DNA from: Polynucleobacter yangtzensis
GTDB taxonomy: Bacteria; Pseudomonadota; Gammaproteobacteria; Burkholderiales; Burkholderiaceae
Assembly: GCF_001595965.1 (NCBI RefSeq)
Contig: NZ_LOJI01000035.1
Span: forward strand, 9,770 to 73,769
Reading direction: 5' to 3'
DNA: 64,000 nt
Both the position numbers and the translations under genes were made by a program. Shown piece by piece: positions 1 to 9,832 of the stretch; position 1 is the stretch's first letter; each line of letters begins with the position of its first letter. The notes below the pieces were generated by a model. That model saw nothing but the letters and a program-made list of their open reading frames with translations, ran no database searches and was not told where the DNA came from.

Positions 1-1063
1 GATGACCAAGGGCAATGGCACTTCCTAGCGGATTGACTTTGGTTTGATCTAAACCAAGATCGCGAATGACTGCTAAAGACTGAGCTGCAAAAGCCTCATT
101 CAATTCTATCCAGTCCATATCCTGTAGATTTAAACCTGCAAGTTTTAAAGCAGTAGGAATTGCCTCTTTAGGTCCAATACCCATGATTTCTGGCGCTACA
201 CCTTTAACAGCAAAGCTTACAAATCGAGCTAAAGGTGTGAGTCCAAAGGTTTTAATGGCTTTCTCGCTAGCTAGAATCAGTGCGCCAACTCCATCAGAGG
301 TTTGAGAGCTATTGCCGGCTGTAACGCTTCCCCTTGCGGCAAATGGAGATTTGAGTTTTGCCAATCCTTCGAGTGAGGTATCAACGCGCGGACCTTCATC
401 CTTCAAAAACTCACGCCATTGAACATCAACTTGACCTTTATCTAGGTTCATTGAGCGATGAGCCACTTTAACTGGGAAGATTTCAGAATTAAACTCGCCA
501 GCAGCTTGAGCGGCCATCGCTTTTTGATGCGATTGAAAAGCAAAGGCATCTTGATCTTCTCTACTGATCTTCCATTGCTGCGCAACTTTCTCAGCAGTTA
601 AGCCCATGCCATATGCTATGCCAATGTTTTCATCCCCCACAAAGATCTCTGGTGACATAGATGGCGTATTGCCTCCCATAGGAACCATGCTCATTGACTC
701 TACGCCACCCGCAATCATGACATCAGCTTCGCCAACCCGAATGCGATCTGCAGCCATAGCAATTGCATTTAGGCCAGAAGAGCAGAAGCGATTGACGGTA
801 ATGCCACCAACAGTATTGGGCAGACCGCCGAGGAGAAGTCCAATTCGAGCAACATTCAAGCCTTGTTGAGCTTCTGGCATGGCGCAACCAATAATGGCAT
901 CTTCAATTGCTTTGGGGTCTAAAGTAGGTACTTGCGTCAAGATATGTTGTAGAGCATTGCCAAGTAAATCATCTGGTCGAGTATTTTTTAATGCCCCTCG
1001 TCCGGATCTACCTACGGCACTGCGGGTGGCTGCAACGATATATGCGTCTTGGATATTTTTCAT
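1..1063 (-). CDS. fadA: acetyl-CoA acyltransferase (thiolase), C-terminus cut by the window edge
   Basis: Thiolase of fatty-acid beta-oxidation, cleaving 3-ketoacyl-CoA with CoA. I translated it from the ATG at 1063 (MKNIQDAYIVAATRSAVGR). The stop lies beyond base 1, so about 354 residues are visible of the usual 390 or so. The nucleophilic Cys is about residue 94, in the motif NRFCSSGLNAIA. The late motif ELNEAFAAQSLAV, which carries substrate-binding residues, is present near the cut end, and the final GxG/Cys motif falls outside the window. The gene starts 17 bp after the stop of the upstream hydroxyacyl-CoA dehydrogenase/hydratase and is the last visible gene of the tetR-led operon. Confidence 0.93.
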   Translation of the reverse strand, partial: MKNIQDAYIVAATRSAVGRSGRGALKNTRPDDLLGNALQHILTQVPTLDPKAIEDAIIGCAMPEAQQGLNVARIGLLLGGLPNTVGGITVNRFCSSGLNAIAMAADRIRVGEADVMIAGGVESMSMVPMGGNTPSMSPEIFVGDENIGIAYGMGLTAEKVAQQWKISREDQDAFAFQSHQKAMAAQAAGEFNSEIFPVKVAHRSMNLDKGQVDVQWREFLKDEGPRVDTSLEGLAKLKSPFAARGSVTAGNSSQTSDGVGALILASEKAIKTFGLTPLARFVSFAVKGVAPEIMGIGPKEAIPTALKLAGLNLQDMDWIELNEAFAAQSLAVIRDLGLDQTKVNPLGSAIALGH

Positions 1064-1080
1064 AGTGATATCTCAGTAAA

Positions 1081-3522
1081 TTAGTTACGAACCGGCTTGC
1101 CGTTTTGCAAAATGCCCATAATGCGTTCCATGGTCTTTGGATGACCAATAAGCTCAACAAATGCTTGACGTTCTAGCTTGAGCAACCACTCTTCAGTCAC
1201 AAGAGTTCCAGCATCGACATCGCCACCACTAATGATGTCAATAATCTTCTTGGCGATAAATGCATCATGCTCAGATATAAAACCGCCATCACGCATATTG
1301 ATTACTTGACCCATCACTGTTGAAGCTACTGAACGTCCGCCTACCGGAATAAGAGCCGGAATAGGGGGTCTATAGCCTGCATAGCGCATGGCTTTGACTT
1401 GATTTTGCGCAAGCGACAACAACTCATAAACATTGGGAACAATGATGTCACCTTTTTGTAGGTAAGCCATCTTCAAAGCATCTTGAGCAGATGATGAAAC
1501 TTTTGCCATCGCAGCATTTTCAAAAGAAGCTTTTGTGAAATCTAAGTAGTTGGTATTACCAGCAAGTGCTACACCTTGTGCCGCACGAATAGCCGCTTCT
1601 TTGAGTCCGCCACCGGCTGGCAATAAGCCAACGCCGACTTCAACTAGGCCAATATAGCTTTCGATTGCTGCAACCCTACGAGCAGATTGCATTACTAATT
1701 CACAGCCACCACCTAGTGCAATGCCGGATACTGCGCAAATGACAGGAACCTGCGAGTACTTCACGCGCATCATCGTATCTTGGAATAGCTTTACAAACGG
1801 CTCAACTCCAGCGGGGCCGCCTTCCATAGCCATTGGTATTGCTACTTCTAAGTTTGCACCAGCAGAGAATGGACCGCCAGGGGTACCAAGCTTAAGTGAG
1901 CTAGGTTGCCAGATTACTAGGCCCTCGTAGTTAGCTTCTGCAATTTCAACTGCTTTCTGAATGCCATTGAGTACATCAGGGCTGATAGTATTCATCTTTG
2001 ATCTAAATGAAACGATCAATACATCAGGTTGAGCTTGGTCAATCCAGGCACGCAGTTCTGGGTTTTCGTAGATGGTGGTGCCAGCAGTTTTGGGATCAGG
2101 AGATCCATCACCCAAGAGGGGCGCTCTAAATACTTGCTTTTGATATACAGGTAAGTTTGAGCGAGGTACGTATTTATTCTCAGAAGCAGACCAAGACCCT
2201 TCTGGCGTATGAAATGCCTGTTTCTCAGCTACAGGGCCACTAAATAGCCATGCAGGTAAGGGTTCTTTGCTGAGTGTTTTGCCGCCATCAATATCTTCCT
2301 TGATCCAGTTGGCAACTTGCGTTACGCCAGCTGCTTGCCAGTCTTCAAAAGGGCCTTTGTCCCAGCCATAACCCCAACGCATCGCAAAGTCAATTTCACG
2401 AGCTGATTGAGAAATGTCAGCTAAGTGGATCGCGCAATAGTGGAAGATATCACGATAAATCGCCCATAAAAATTGCGCTTGAGGTTCATCTGTATCACGA
2501 AGTAACTCAAGGCGCTCAGCAATTGGCTTTTTCAGAATGCGCTCAATTAGAGGCTCAATGGTTGCGGTAGAAGGTTTGTATTCACCGGAAGCGGCATCCA
2601 AGACAAGAACATTCTTGCCATCTTTACGATAAAAGCCTGCCTTTGTCTTTTGACCTAAAGCGCCTTTGGCAATAAGCTGGGTTACTACCTCTGGAATTTT
2701 AAATAGAGTGGAGAAGGGATCCTCTTGTAAGGAGTTTTCCATGGTTTTGATCACATGAGCCATGGTATCTAAGCCAACAACGTCGCTAGTTCTAAAGGTA
2801 GCTGATTTTGCGCGACCGAGTTTACTGCCAGTGATTGCATCCACCGCATCAAACCCCAGACCAAATTTTTGCGCTTCAGCAAAGACCGCCAGAATTGAGA
2901 ACACGCCTACGCGATTACCAATAAAGTTTGGCGTGTCTTTAGCTCTGACCACGCCTTTACCCATGGTGGAGGTCATAAATGTCTCTAGCGCATCCAAAAC
3001 GGTTGGATCAGTATCGGCAGCAGGAATGAGCTCGAGTAAATGCATGTAGCGCGGTGGGTTAAAGAAGTGAACACCGCAGAAGCGTTTCTTTAGGTCGCCT
3101 GAGAAGCCTTTAGCAAGCTCACCAATCGGTAGACCAGAGGTATTGGTAGCAAAGAGCGCATGCGCAGGAATATGCGGGGCGACTTTCTCATAGAGAGCAT
3201 GCTTCCAATCCAAACGCTCTGCAATCGCTTCAATAATGAGATCACATTCAGCTAACAACCCCAAGTCATCTTCATAGTTAGCCGCCTGAATCAAATTGGC
3301 ATCGCTCGCAAGCCCTAAAGGGGCAGGCTTGAGTTTCTTAAGATTCTCAATGGCCTTAAGGGCTATCACATTTTTATGAACTGGTTTGCCATCATCAGAT
3401 TTTCCTGGTAGGTCAAATAAGACAACTGGTAACCCGACGTTAATACATTGAGCAGCAATCTGTGCACCCATGACGCCAGCACCCAGGATGGCTACTTTTT
3501 TAATAATCTTGTTTTCACTCAT
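1081..3522 (-). CDS. 3-hydroxyacyl-CoA dehydrogenase / enoyl-CoA hydratase (FadN type)
   Basis: Bifunctional beta-oxidation enzyme of 813 residues that hydrates enoyl-CoA and oxidises 3-hydroxyacyl-CoA with NAD. The dehydrogenase half comes first: the Rossmann motif ILGAGVMG is at about residues 13-20 and FFNPPRYMHLLE is in the same domain. The crotonase half comes last, with the oxyanion-hole region ALGGGCELVMQ at about residues 600-610. This order is that of the Bacillus FadN (YusL) family and is the reverse of E. coli FadB. The gene sits between acyl-CoA dehydrogenase (10-bp gap) and thiolase (17-bp gap), the same trio as the fadN-fadA-fadE set, so a complete beta-oxidation spiral is encoded here. 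Confidence 0.93.
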   Translation of the reverse strand: MSENKIIKKVAILGAGVMGAQIAAQCINVGLPVVLFDLPGKSDDGKPVHKNVIALKAIENLKKLKPAPLGLASDANLIQAANYEDDLGLLAECDLIIEAIAERLDWKHALYEKVAPHIPAHALFATNTSGLPIGELAKGFSGDLKKRFCGVHFFNPPRYMHLLELIPAADTDPTVLDALETFMTSTMGKGVVRAKDTPNFIGNRVGVFSILAVFAEAQKFGLGFDAVDAITGSKLGRAKSATFRTSDVVGLDTMAHVIKTMENSLQEDPFSTLFKIPEVVTQLIAKGALGQKTKAGFYRKDGKNVLVLDAASGEYKPSTATIEPLIERILKKPIAERLELLRDTDEPQAQFLWAIYRDIFHYCAIHLADISQSAREIDFAMRWGYGWDKGPFEDWQAAGVTQVANWIKEDIDGGKTLSKEPLPAWLFSGPVAEKQAFHTPEGSWSASENKYVPRSNLPVYQKQVFRAPLLGDGSPDPKTAGTTIYENPELRAWIDQAQPDVLIVSFRSKMNTISPDVLNGIQKAVEIAEANYEGLVIWQPSSLKLGTPGGPFSAGANLEVAIPMAMEGGPAGVEPFVKLFQDTMMRVKYSQVPVICAVSGIALGGGCELVMQSARRVAAIESYIGLVEVGVGLLPAGGGLKEAAIRAAQGVALAGNTNYLDFTKASFENAAMAKVSSSAQDALKMAYLQKGDIIVPNVYELLSLAQNQVKAMRYAGYRPPIPALIPVGGRSVASTVMGQVINMRDGGFISEHDAFIAKKIIDIISGGDVDAGTLVTEEWLLKLERQAFVELIGHPKTMERIMGILQNGKPVRN

Positions 3523-3532
3523 AGTTCATCTT

Positions 3533-5320
3533 TCAGAAGAAATCAGCTGGCATTGCCATCAATGATTTGGAGCCGGCGCGTGCTTGACGAATCAGCATCG
3601 CAGTCTCAGGCAGGAGTTTGTCAAAGTAAAAGCGAGCAGTGGCCAATTTCGCTTGATAAAAAGGATCGTTGCTAGATTTATTGGCAAGTGCAATTTTGGC
3701 CATGCGTGCAAATAAATAGGAGTAAATCAGATGACCCACTACACGTAAATAGGGAACAGCAGCGGCGCCTACTTCTTCGTGATTCATCATGGCTTTCATG
3801 CCAATCTCTTTGGTGAGTTTTTCAACCTTAACGGCGATATCAGAAAGGGGGTCAATAAACTCCTGCATTTCTTTGCGGACGCCTTCATCCTCAATGAACT
3901 TTTCGATAATCTTTCCAAATTTGGTAAGTTTTTTACCCATATCACCAAGTACTTTGCGACCCAAAAGATCCAGTGATTGAATCGTATTGGTGCCTTCATA
4001 GATCATATTGATGCGAGCGTCACGCACATACTGCTCCATACCCCATTCGGCAATGTAACCATGGCCGCCAAAAACCTGCATGCCTTCATTGGTGGCTTCA
4101 AAAGCGTTATCAGTCAAGAACGCTTTAATAATTGGAGTGAGCAAGGCAACCATCTCACCTGTTTCTTTGCGAACGCTCTCGTCTGGATGATTGAGTTCGA
4201 TATCGATCATGAGAGCTACCCAGTAGGAGAATGCTCTACCAGCTTCTGCATAAGCTCTTTGAGTCAATAGCATTCTGCGTACATCTGGATGAACAATAAT
4301 CGGATCTGCCGCCTTTTCGGGCGCTTTCGCTCCGGTGAGGCTGCGCATCTGTAAACGCTCTTTTGCATAGACAACTGAGTTTTGATAAGCTACTTCGGTT
4401 AATCCAAGACTTTGCATGCCTACACCAAGGCGAGCCGCATTCATCATGACGAACATAGCATTTAAACCTTTGTGAGGTTCTCCCACCAGGGTGCCAATGG
4501 CGCCGTCAAAGTTCATGACGCAAGTGGCATTACCATGGATACCCATCTTGTGTTCAAGAGATCCACAGGAAACAGCATTAGCCTTGCCAACAGAACCATC
4601 TGACCCAATCTGAAACTTCGGTACCGCAAACAAGGAGATGCCCTTGCTGCCGATAGGTGAGTCCGGTAACCGTGCAAGAACAAGATGAACAATGTTCTCA
4701 GCAAGATCATGATCTCCGCTGGAAATAAAGATCTTTGTTCCGGTAATAGCGTAAGTACCATCAGCTTGAGGTTCAGCTTTGGTTTTAAGTAAGCCCAGAT
4801 CAGTGCCGCAATGTGGTTCAGTTAAACACATTGTTCCAGTCCATTGACCAGATACTAATTTCTCAAGATAGGTTTTTTTCTGTTCGTCAGTACCATGGGC
4901 ATGCAAGCACTCGTAGGCACCATGCGATAGGCCTGGATACATCGTCCAAGATTGATTTGCAGAGTTCAGGGTTTCATAAAGAACGGTATTGAGTAATTGC
5001 GGCAATCCTTGCCCACCATACTGGGGATCGCAAGATAGGGCGGGCCAACCACCGGCAACATATTGCTCGTAGGCTTGCTTAAAGCCAGTGGGTGTTGTGA
5101 CCGATCCATCATCATGGCGTGTACATCCTTCCTTATCGCCAATCTGATTCAAAGGAAAAGCAATTTCGCTAGCGAACTTACCGGCTTCCTCGATGATTTG
5201 ATTCATTGTGTCTTTATCAACATCTTGATAGGCTGGTAGGTTAGAAAACTCCTTACCAGCATCTAGTAGCTCATGAATTATAAATTGAATGTCGCGGAGT
5301 GGTGGGTTGTATTGAGGCAT
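3533..5320 (-). CDS. acyl-CoA dehydrogenase, long form
   Basis: Flavin-dependent acyl-CoA dehydrogenase of 595 residues, the first oxidation step of beta-oxidation. Visible family motifs are LTEPHCGTDLG at about residues 164-174 (FAD/substrate region) and YEGTNTIQ near residue 442, whose Glu is the expected catalytic base by analogy with MCAD. The protein is about 200 residues longer than the classic 380-residue enzymes; the extra C-terminal helical domain fits the subgroup with an 'acyl-CoA dehydrogenase C-terminal' domain. It follows the TetR gene by 29 bp and precedes the FadN-type gene by 10 bp, so it is probably co-transcribed with both. Chain-length preference cannot be read from the sequence. 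Confidence 0.92.
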   Translation of the reverse strand: MPQYNPPLRDIQFIIHELLDAGKEFSNLPAYQDVDKDTMNQIIEEAGKFASEIAFPLNQIGDKEGCTRHDDGSVTTPTGFKQAYEQYVAGGWPALSCDPQYGGQGLPQLLNTVLYETLNSANQSWTMYPGLSHGAYECLHAHGTDEQKKTYLEKLVSGQWTGTMCLTEPHCGTDLGLLKTKAEPQADGTYAITGTKIFISSGDHDLAENIVHLVLARLPDSPIGSKGISLFAVPKFQIGSDGSVGKANAVSCGSLEHKMGIHGNATCVMNFDGAIGTLVGEPHKGLNAMFVMMNAARLGVGMQSLGLTEVAYQNSVVYAKERLQMRSLTGAKAPEKAADPIIVHPDVRRMLLTQRAYAEAGRAFSYWVALMIDIELNHPDESVRKETGEMVALLTPIIKAFLTDNAFEATNEGMQVFGGHGYIAEWGMEQYVRDARINMIYEGTNTIQSLDLLGRKVLGDMGKKLTKFGKIIEKFIEDEGVRKEMQEFIDPLSDIAVKVEKLTKEIGMKAMMNHEEVGAAAVPYLRVVGHLIYSYLFARMAKIALANKSSNDPFYQAKLATARFYFDKLLPETAMLIRQARAGSKSLMAMPADFF

Positions 5321-5349
5321 ATTAGTTCCAGATTTGATAAAAATGAAAG

Positions 5350-5997
5350 TTATTTGGTGATTGCTTGGTGATTGAGAAAAATATTCTTAATGAGCTTATT
5401 TGCTAGTGCCAAGCTCTTTGGGTTTTGCAGAAATCTTGAATCGTGATGCGCTCCCAACACAATGCTGTAGAGATGAAAGAGCATTTCTTGGGGAACAACG
5501 GTTTTCTTGAGGTGTCCTTCTGCAATGGATTCATTGATGGCACGAAGCAGGGCGGAGCGCCAGTCTTCAACGCTGTGTACCAATTCATCACGTACAATTC
5601 CAGGACGATCGTCAAACTCAGCAGCGCCCGCAATAAAGAAGCAGCTGGAAGTATTCTCACCAACACCGATCTTCAGCCATGAATCAATCATTTGACGTAA
5701 ACGCGGCAGGCCCTTAGGTTTGGTGAGTGCTGGCGCAAATACGCTATCAGCAAAGTATTGGTAGTACTTGCGTATCACTTCAATCTGCAGTTCTTCGCGG
5801 GAGCCGAAATGGGCAAAGACACCGCTCTTGCTCATGCCAACCAAGTCGGCTAAGTGACCAATCGTAATTCCATCAAGCCCCGATTTGCTGGCTATATTGA
5901 GGGCGGCCTGCAAAATCGTTGATTTTGTAGTTAAACCCTTTTTGGACTCAGTAGATAAAGCCGCAGAGGTAGACCTTGTATCAAGCATGGGTATCAA
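5350..5997 (-). CDS. TetR/AcrR family transcriptional regulator
   Basis: DNA-binding repressor of 215 residues and first gene of the leftward fatty-acid operon. The N-terminal helix-turn-helix covers about residues 28-75, with the family pattern ITIGHLADLVGMSKSGVFAHFGSR followed by the conserved E-E-L segment. The C-terminal ligand-binding domain resembles the TetR_C groups common in lipid regulators. An inverted repeat at 6026-6037, just upstream, is a likely operator. Position and operon structure suggest it senses an acyl-CoA or fatty acid and represses its own operon; that role is inference. A second in-frame ATG lies four codons downstream, so the exact start is uncertain. Confidence 0.9.
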   Translation of the reverse strand: MIPMLDTRSTSAALSTESKKGLTTKSTILQAALNIASKSGLDGITIGHLADLVGMSKSGVFAHFGSREELQIEVIRKYYQYFADSVFAPALTKPKGLPRLRQMIDSWLKIGVGENTSSCFFIAGAAEFDDRPGIVRDELVHSVEDWRSALLRAINESIAEGHLKKTVVPQEMLFHLYSIVLGAHHDSRFLQNPKSLALANKLIKNIFLNHQAITK

Positions 5998-6025
5998 TAA
6001 TTGCCTTCATTGTTGTAAAAATAAT

Positions 6026-6037
6026 ACGATCGTTCGT
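6026..6037. promoter_or_regulatory. candidate TetR operator
   Basis: The 12 bases acgatcgttcgt form an imperfect inverted repeat (10 of 12 positions symmetric) around a perfect 8-bp palindrome acgatcgt. It lies 28 bp upstream of the TetR start codon, in the divergent gap shared with the outer-membrane barrel gene at 6236. Its size and position are typical of TetR-family operators. Binding is inferred. Confidence 0.5.
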
Positions 6038-6235
6038 TTATATTACAGCAATATCCTACAACCCACAACCCACGTCAAATAAGCACTACAGAATGCTTAC
6101 TGCCCGTAGGACTAATTTATTTGTTGCATCGCAAAATAAATAAAGGGAAAACCCGAGATACAAATCAAATTAAAACTAATTAAGATTCATCCAGTTGTTT
6201 CAGATTAATTAGAAGAATCAAAAATAGGAAGATAT

Positions 6236-6976
6236 ATGAAAACAGTAAAGATTAGTGCATTGGTTTTGGCTTTGGCAGCTGCATTTGCTACTAGTGCTCA
6301 TGCACAGTCGGCCAAAACAAATCCATGGGAAGGTGCTTACGGTCAAGTTGGCGTTGGATATGCCACTGTAACCCCTACCATTAATAATGGTACCGCAAGA
6401 GTGCCCGGCCTCCCAGTAACGGCAAACACAACTGCATCAAATGTTAATAACTTAAATACCGGTGTAGCTGTTCTTGCTCTTGGCTATAACTTTGCTGTCG
6501 ATAAGTCATGGTTAGTTGGGCTTGGCGCCTCATATGCTCCAGGAGCAAGTTCATCGGCTACAGGTCAACTTAATGTCAATGCTCCAGTAAATCCTGCTCT
6601 TGGGCCATTGAGTGGTAGAACTCTGTCTAGCACGGTAGCTTCCTATCAGCTGAAGAATGTTTATTCCATTACCGTAAATCCTGGTTATGCCTTTGATAAG
6701 GATAAGATGGCCTATATGATGTTAGGGTATGCAGGTACAACTGTTGGTTTATCTAGCCCGGTCATTGCTTACAACACCGTTAACCTAACGGGTTACACCG
6801 TAGGTCTTGGCTACAAGCAAATGGTTACCAATTCACTCTATATGCTCGGCGAGGTTAAGTACGCCTCTTTCGGTCAAACAACTGCGTCTACGACCTCAAG
6901 CAATGGCGTTGCTATCTCTCAACCAGTTAGCGCAAATGCTGCTGAAATTCTCATCGGTGTAGGCTACCGTTTCTAA
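6236..6976 (+). CDS. outer-membrane beta-barrel protein (porin/OmpW-like size)
   Basis: Exported protein of 246 residues. The N-terminus has a clear Sec signal peptide (Lys-rich start, hydrophobic core, cleavage after SAHAQ, about residue 24). The mature part is rich in Gly, Ala, Thr and Asn with alternating hydrophobic residues. It ends in GVGYRF, with a C-terminal aromatic Phe typical of barrels inserted by the Bam complex. Predicted length suits an 8-stranded barrel of the outer-membrane protein beta-barrel superfamily. A Shine-Dalgarno sequence (aggaag) precedes the ATG and a strong terminator follows, so it is probably monocistronic. Substrate or function is unknown. It is divergent from the tetR operon. 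Confidence 0.8.
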   Translation: MKTVKISALVLALAAAFATSAHAQSAKTNPWEGAYGQVGVGYATVTPTINNGTARVPGLPVTANTTASNVNNLNTGVAVLALGYNFAVDKSWLVGLGASYAPGASSSATGQLNVNAPVNPALGPLSGRTLSSTVASYQLKNVYSITVNPGYAFDKDKMAYMMLGYAGTTVGLSSPVIAYNTVNLTGYTVGLGYKQMVTNSLYMLGEVKYASFGQTTASTTSSNGVAISQPVSANAAEILIGVGYRF

Positions 6977-6996
6977 TCGTTGCAAATTGTTCAGTT

Positions 6997-7028
6997 AAAG
7001 CCCTCTGCTCTTGGAGGGCTTTTTCTTT
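6997..7028 (+). terminator. intrinsic terminator after the barrel gene
   Basis: Nine-bp perfect stem AAAGCCCTC (6997-7005) / GAGGGCTTT (7014-7022) with an 8-nt loop, followed by a T-rich run. It lies 20 bp after the stop of the barrel gene. Confidence 0.9.
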
Positions 7029-7119
7029 TGGATTTAATTGCTAGCAGTGCTTAGAATGAGTCATGCAGATTTAATAATCTGACTACAAATAAAAATATAT
7101 CGAGACAGGAAATAACTAC

Positions 7120-8796
7120 ATGGTTAATCCCACAAAACCTTGGTTAAAAAACTATCCTGAGGGCGTTCCTCATGATGTTGACATCTCAGAATATGATTCA
7201 TTGTTGGACATGTTCGAAGAATGCTTTGAGCGCTATCCAAATCGCCGAGCATGTGAGTATCTGGGTAAGTTTTTAACTTATAGCGAGCTTGATCAGCACT
7301 CCAGACATTTTGCCACCTACTTACAAAGTTTAGGCTTAGAGCCAGGGTCTCGAGTTGCCATCATGCTACCTAACGTGATGCAATTTCAGATTGCGATCTT
7401 AGGTGTATTGCGCGCTGGTTTTGTTGTGGTTAATGTCAATCCGCTTTATACGGCGCGTGAGCTGGAGTACCAATTAAAAGATAGTGGTGCTTCAGCCCTA
7501 ATCGTTCTTGAAAATTTTGCACACGTTTATCAGCAAATTGCTGCAAACGTACCCTTGAAGAAAACTATCGTCACATCAATGGGTGAGATGATTGGCGTTA
7601 AAGGTGCAATCGTTAACTTCGTGGTGCGCAATGTTAAGAAGTTAGTACCCGCATGGCAATTGCCTGGTCACATTTTGTTTATTCAGGCTTTAAGTGAGGG
7701 TAGTCGCCATAAATGGAATAGACCTAATACAACTCTTAATGACATTGCTTTCCTTCAATACACCGGTGGTACCACTGGGTTGTCTAAAGGCGCCATTCTG
7801 CTGCATAAAAATATTCTGTCCAACGTTATTCAGACGGACTTATGGTTAGAGCCAGGATTGAAACGTAAGCAGGTAGACCAGCTAGTCTTTTTGTGCGCAT
7901 TACCGCTCTATCACATCTTTGCTTTAACAGCATGTGCGCTTATGGGAATGCGCAAGGGCGGCCTTTTAATTTTGGTGCCCAATCCACGTGACTTTGATGG
8001 CTTCATTAAGTTATTGAAGAAGCATCCAGATATCAACATCTTCCCTGGAGTAAACACTTTATTTAATGCCTTGATGCATAAGCCAGAATTTGCTTCAGTA
8101 AAGTTCCCTAATATTTTGGCAACCATCGGCGGCGGTATGGCAATGCAAAAAGTGGTTGCTGATCAGTGGCAGAAAATGACTGGTGCTCCTATTGCTGAGG
8201 GTTATGGTCTATCAGAGACCTCTCCAGTCGCTTGCGTTAATTCTGCATTGATCGAGAGTTTCACCGGATTCATTGGCTTGCCAGTCCCTGGTACTGAGGT
8301 CGTTATTTTGGGTAATGATGGCATAGAAGTGCCGTTTGGTACTCCAGGCGAGATTTGTATTCGGGGCCCACAAGTGATGGCTGGCTATTGGAATAAGCCC
8401 GAAGAAACTAAGAATGTGATGACGGCTGACGGCTTCTTTAGATCGGGCGATATCGGCATCATGAATGCAGATGGCCTAACCAAGATTGTGGATCGCAAGA
8501 AAGACATGGTGCTTGTCTCTGGATTTAATGTGTATCCAAATGAAGTGGAAGAAGTGCTATCGCTCATTCCGGGTGTATTGGAATGCGCTGTCATTGGTGT
8601 ACCAGACGAGGATTCTGGTGAGGCAGTAAAGGCGTTTATCGTTAAGCAGGACCCTGATTTATCGGAGGAGACTATCTTGGCGTATTGCAAAGAAAATCTC
8701 ACCAACTACAAGCGCCCCAAGCACATTGTCTTCCGTAACGATTTACCGAAGACCAATGTTGGAAAAATTTTAAGACGTGAGCTCAGGGATCTATGA
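7120..8796 (+). CDS. fadD: long-chain fatty acid-CoA ligase
   Basis: Acyl-CoA synthetase of 558 residues of the AMP-forming ANL superfamily, activating fatty acids with ATP and CoA at the inner membrane. The P-loop-like motif YTGGTTGLSKGA starts near residue 214, EGYGLSETSP follows, and the hinge/FACS region GFFRSGDIG...VDRKKDMVLVSGFNVYPNEVE is intact. The C-terminal catalytic Lys lies in NVGKILRREL. Length matches E. coli FadD (561). The stop overlaps the next start by four bases (ATGA), indicating translational coupling with the nitronate monooxygenase-like gene. It supplies the substrate for the beta-oxidation genes at 1-5320. Confidence 0.93.
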   Translation: MVNPTKPWLKNYPEGVPHDVDISEYDSLLDMFEECFERYPNRRACEYLGKFLTYSELDQHSRHFATYLQSLGLEPGSRVAIMLPNVMQFQIAILGVLRAGFVVVNVNPLYTARELEYQLKDSGASALIVLENFAHVYQQIAANVPLKKTIVTSMGEMIGVKGAIVNFVVRNVKKLVPAWQLPGHILFIQALSEGSRHKWNRPNTTLNDIAFLQYTGGTTGLSKGAILLHKNILSNVIQTDLWLEPGLKRKQVDQLVFLCALPLYHIFALTACALMGMRKGGLLILVPNPRDFDGFIKLLKKHPDINIFPGVNTLFNALMHKPEFASVKFPNILATIGGGMAMQKVVADQWQKMTGAPIAEGYGLSETSPVACVNSALIESFTGFIGLPVPGTEVVILGNDGIEVPFGTPGEICIRGPQVMAGYWNKPEETKNVMTADGFFRSGDIGIMNADGLTKIVDRKKDMVLVSGFNVYPNEVEEVLSLIPGVLECAVIGVPDEDSGEAVKAFIVKQDPDLSEETILAYCKENLTNYKRPKHIVFRNDLPKTNVGKILRRELRDL

Positions 8797-9767
8797 GTCA
8801 TATCCCTAAAATATTGCAAGGGCTTCGATTGCCGGTCATCTCGGCACCGATGTTCACTGTGAGCTATCCAGAGCTCGTCCTTGCGCAATGCAAGGCAGGT
8901 ATTGTGGGATCGTTCCCAGCCTTAAATGCCAGACCACAAGAGATGCTGGATGATTGGTTAACTCAAATCCAGAGTGAGTTGGCGGATTTTCAGAAATCCA
9001 ATCCAAATTCTAAGGTTGGGCCATTAGCGGTTAACCAAATCGTTCACGTTTCCAATGCACGACTAGAACAGGATATGTATTCCTGTGTAAAGCACCGCAT
9101 TCCGATTTACATCACTAGCCTGAGGGCTCCTGTTAAGGAGATTATTGATGCCGTACATAGCTATGGCGGCATTGTCTTGCATGATGTTGTTAATATTCGC
9201 CATGCTGAAAAGGCTTTAGAGGCGGGTGTGGACGGTTTGATATTGGTCGCTGCTGGAGCAGGAGGCCATGCCGGTGCATTGTCTCCATTTGCACTGGTAG
9301 GGGAAGTAAGAAAGATATTCCAGGGCCCACTGATTCTTTCTGGGGCAATCTCAACGGGTGATGCAGTATTGGCCTCACAGGCAATGGGTGCTGATTTTGC
9401 TTATATGGGGACTCGCTTTATTGCCAGTCAAGAAGCGCATGCGAGCGAGCAATATAAACAAGCCATTGTGACTGCACAAGCCGCCGATATTGTCTATACG
9501 GATCATTTCACAGGCATTCATGGCAACTATATTAAGCAGAGCATCATTAATGCCGGCCTAGATCCAGCCAATCTTCCAGATGGTGATCCGCAAGCGTTTG
9601 CCAAACTCTCGCAAGCGGGTAAAGATGGTTCTAGCGCTAAAGCTTGGAAAGATATTTGGGGTGCAGGTCAGGGCGTAGGTCTTATAGACGGGGTACCCAC
9701 GGTTGCTCAGATCATGGATCAACTCGAGAGTGAGTATCAGGCGGCAAAGAAGCGCTTAGCCTCCTAA
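8793..9767 (+). CDS. nitronate monooxygenase family flavoprotein
   Basis: FMN-binding TIM-barrel protein of 324 residues in the nitronate monooxygenase/2-nitropropane dioxygenase family. The motif AGAGGHAG (flavin phosphate and catalytic His region) lies near residues 152-160, followed by LSGAISTGDAV and MGADFAYMGTRF, the usual phosphate-binding strands. Known members oxidise propionate-3-nitronate or act as enoyl-ACP reductase-like flavoproteins; the true substrate here is not evident. It is coupled to fadD by a four-base overlap, which hints at a link to acyl-CoA metabolism or to detoxification tied to it. Confidence 0.85.
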   Translation: MSHIPKILQGLRLPVISAPMFTVSYPELVLAQCKAGIVGSFPALNARPQEMLDDWLTQIQSELADFQKSNPNSKVGPLAVNQIVHVSNARLEQDMYSCVKHRIPIYITSLRAPVKEIIDAVHSYGGIVLHDVVNIRHAEKALEAGVDGLILVAAGAGGHAGALSPFALVGEVRKIFQGPLILSGAISTGDAVLASQAMGADFAYMGTRFIASQEAHASEQYKQAIVTAQAADIVYTDHFTGIHGNYIKQSIINAGLDPANLPDGDPQAFAKLSQAGKDGSSAKAWKDIWGAGQGVGLIDGVPTVAQIMDQLESEYQAAKKRLAS

Positions 9768-9832
9768 AATTTGCCTAATATAATGAGGAAATTATATTTC
9801 CCTCAACTGTCTTGCCTAATTAACTGCTCATC

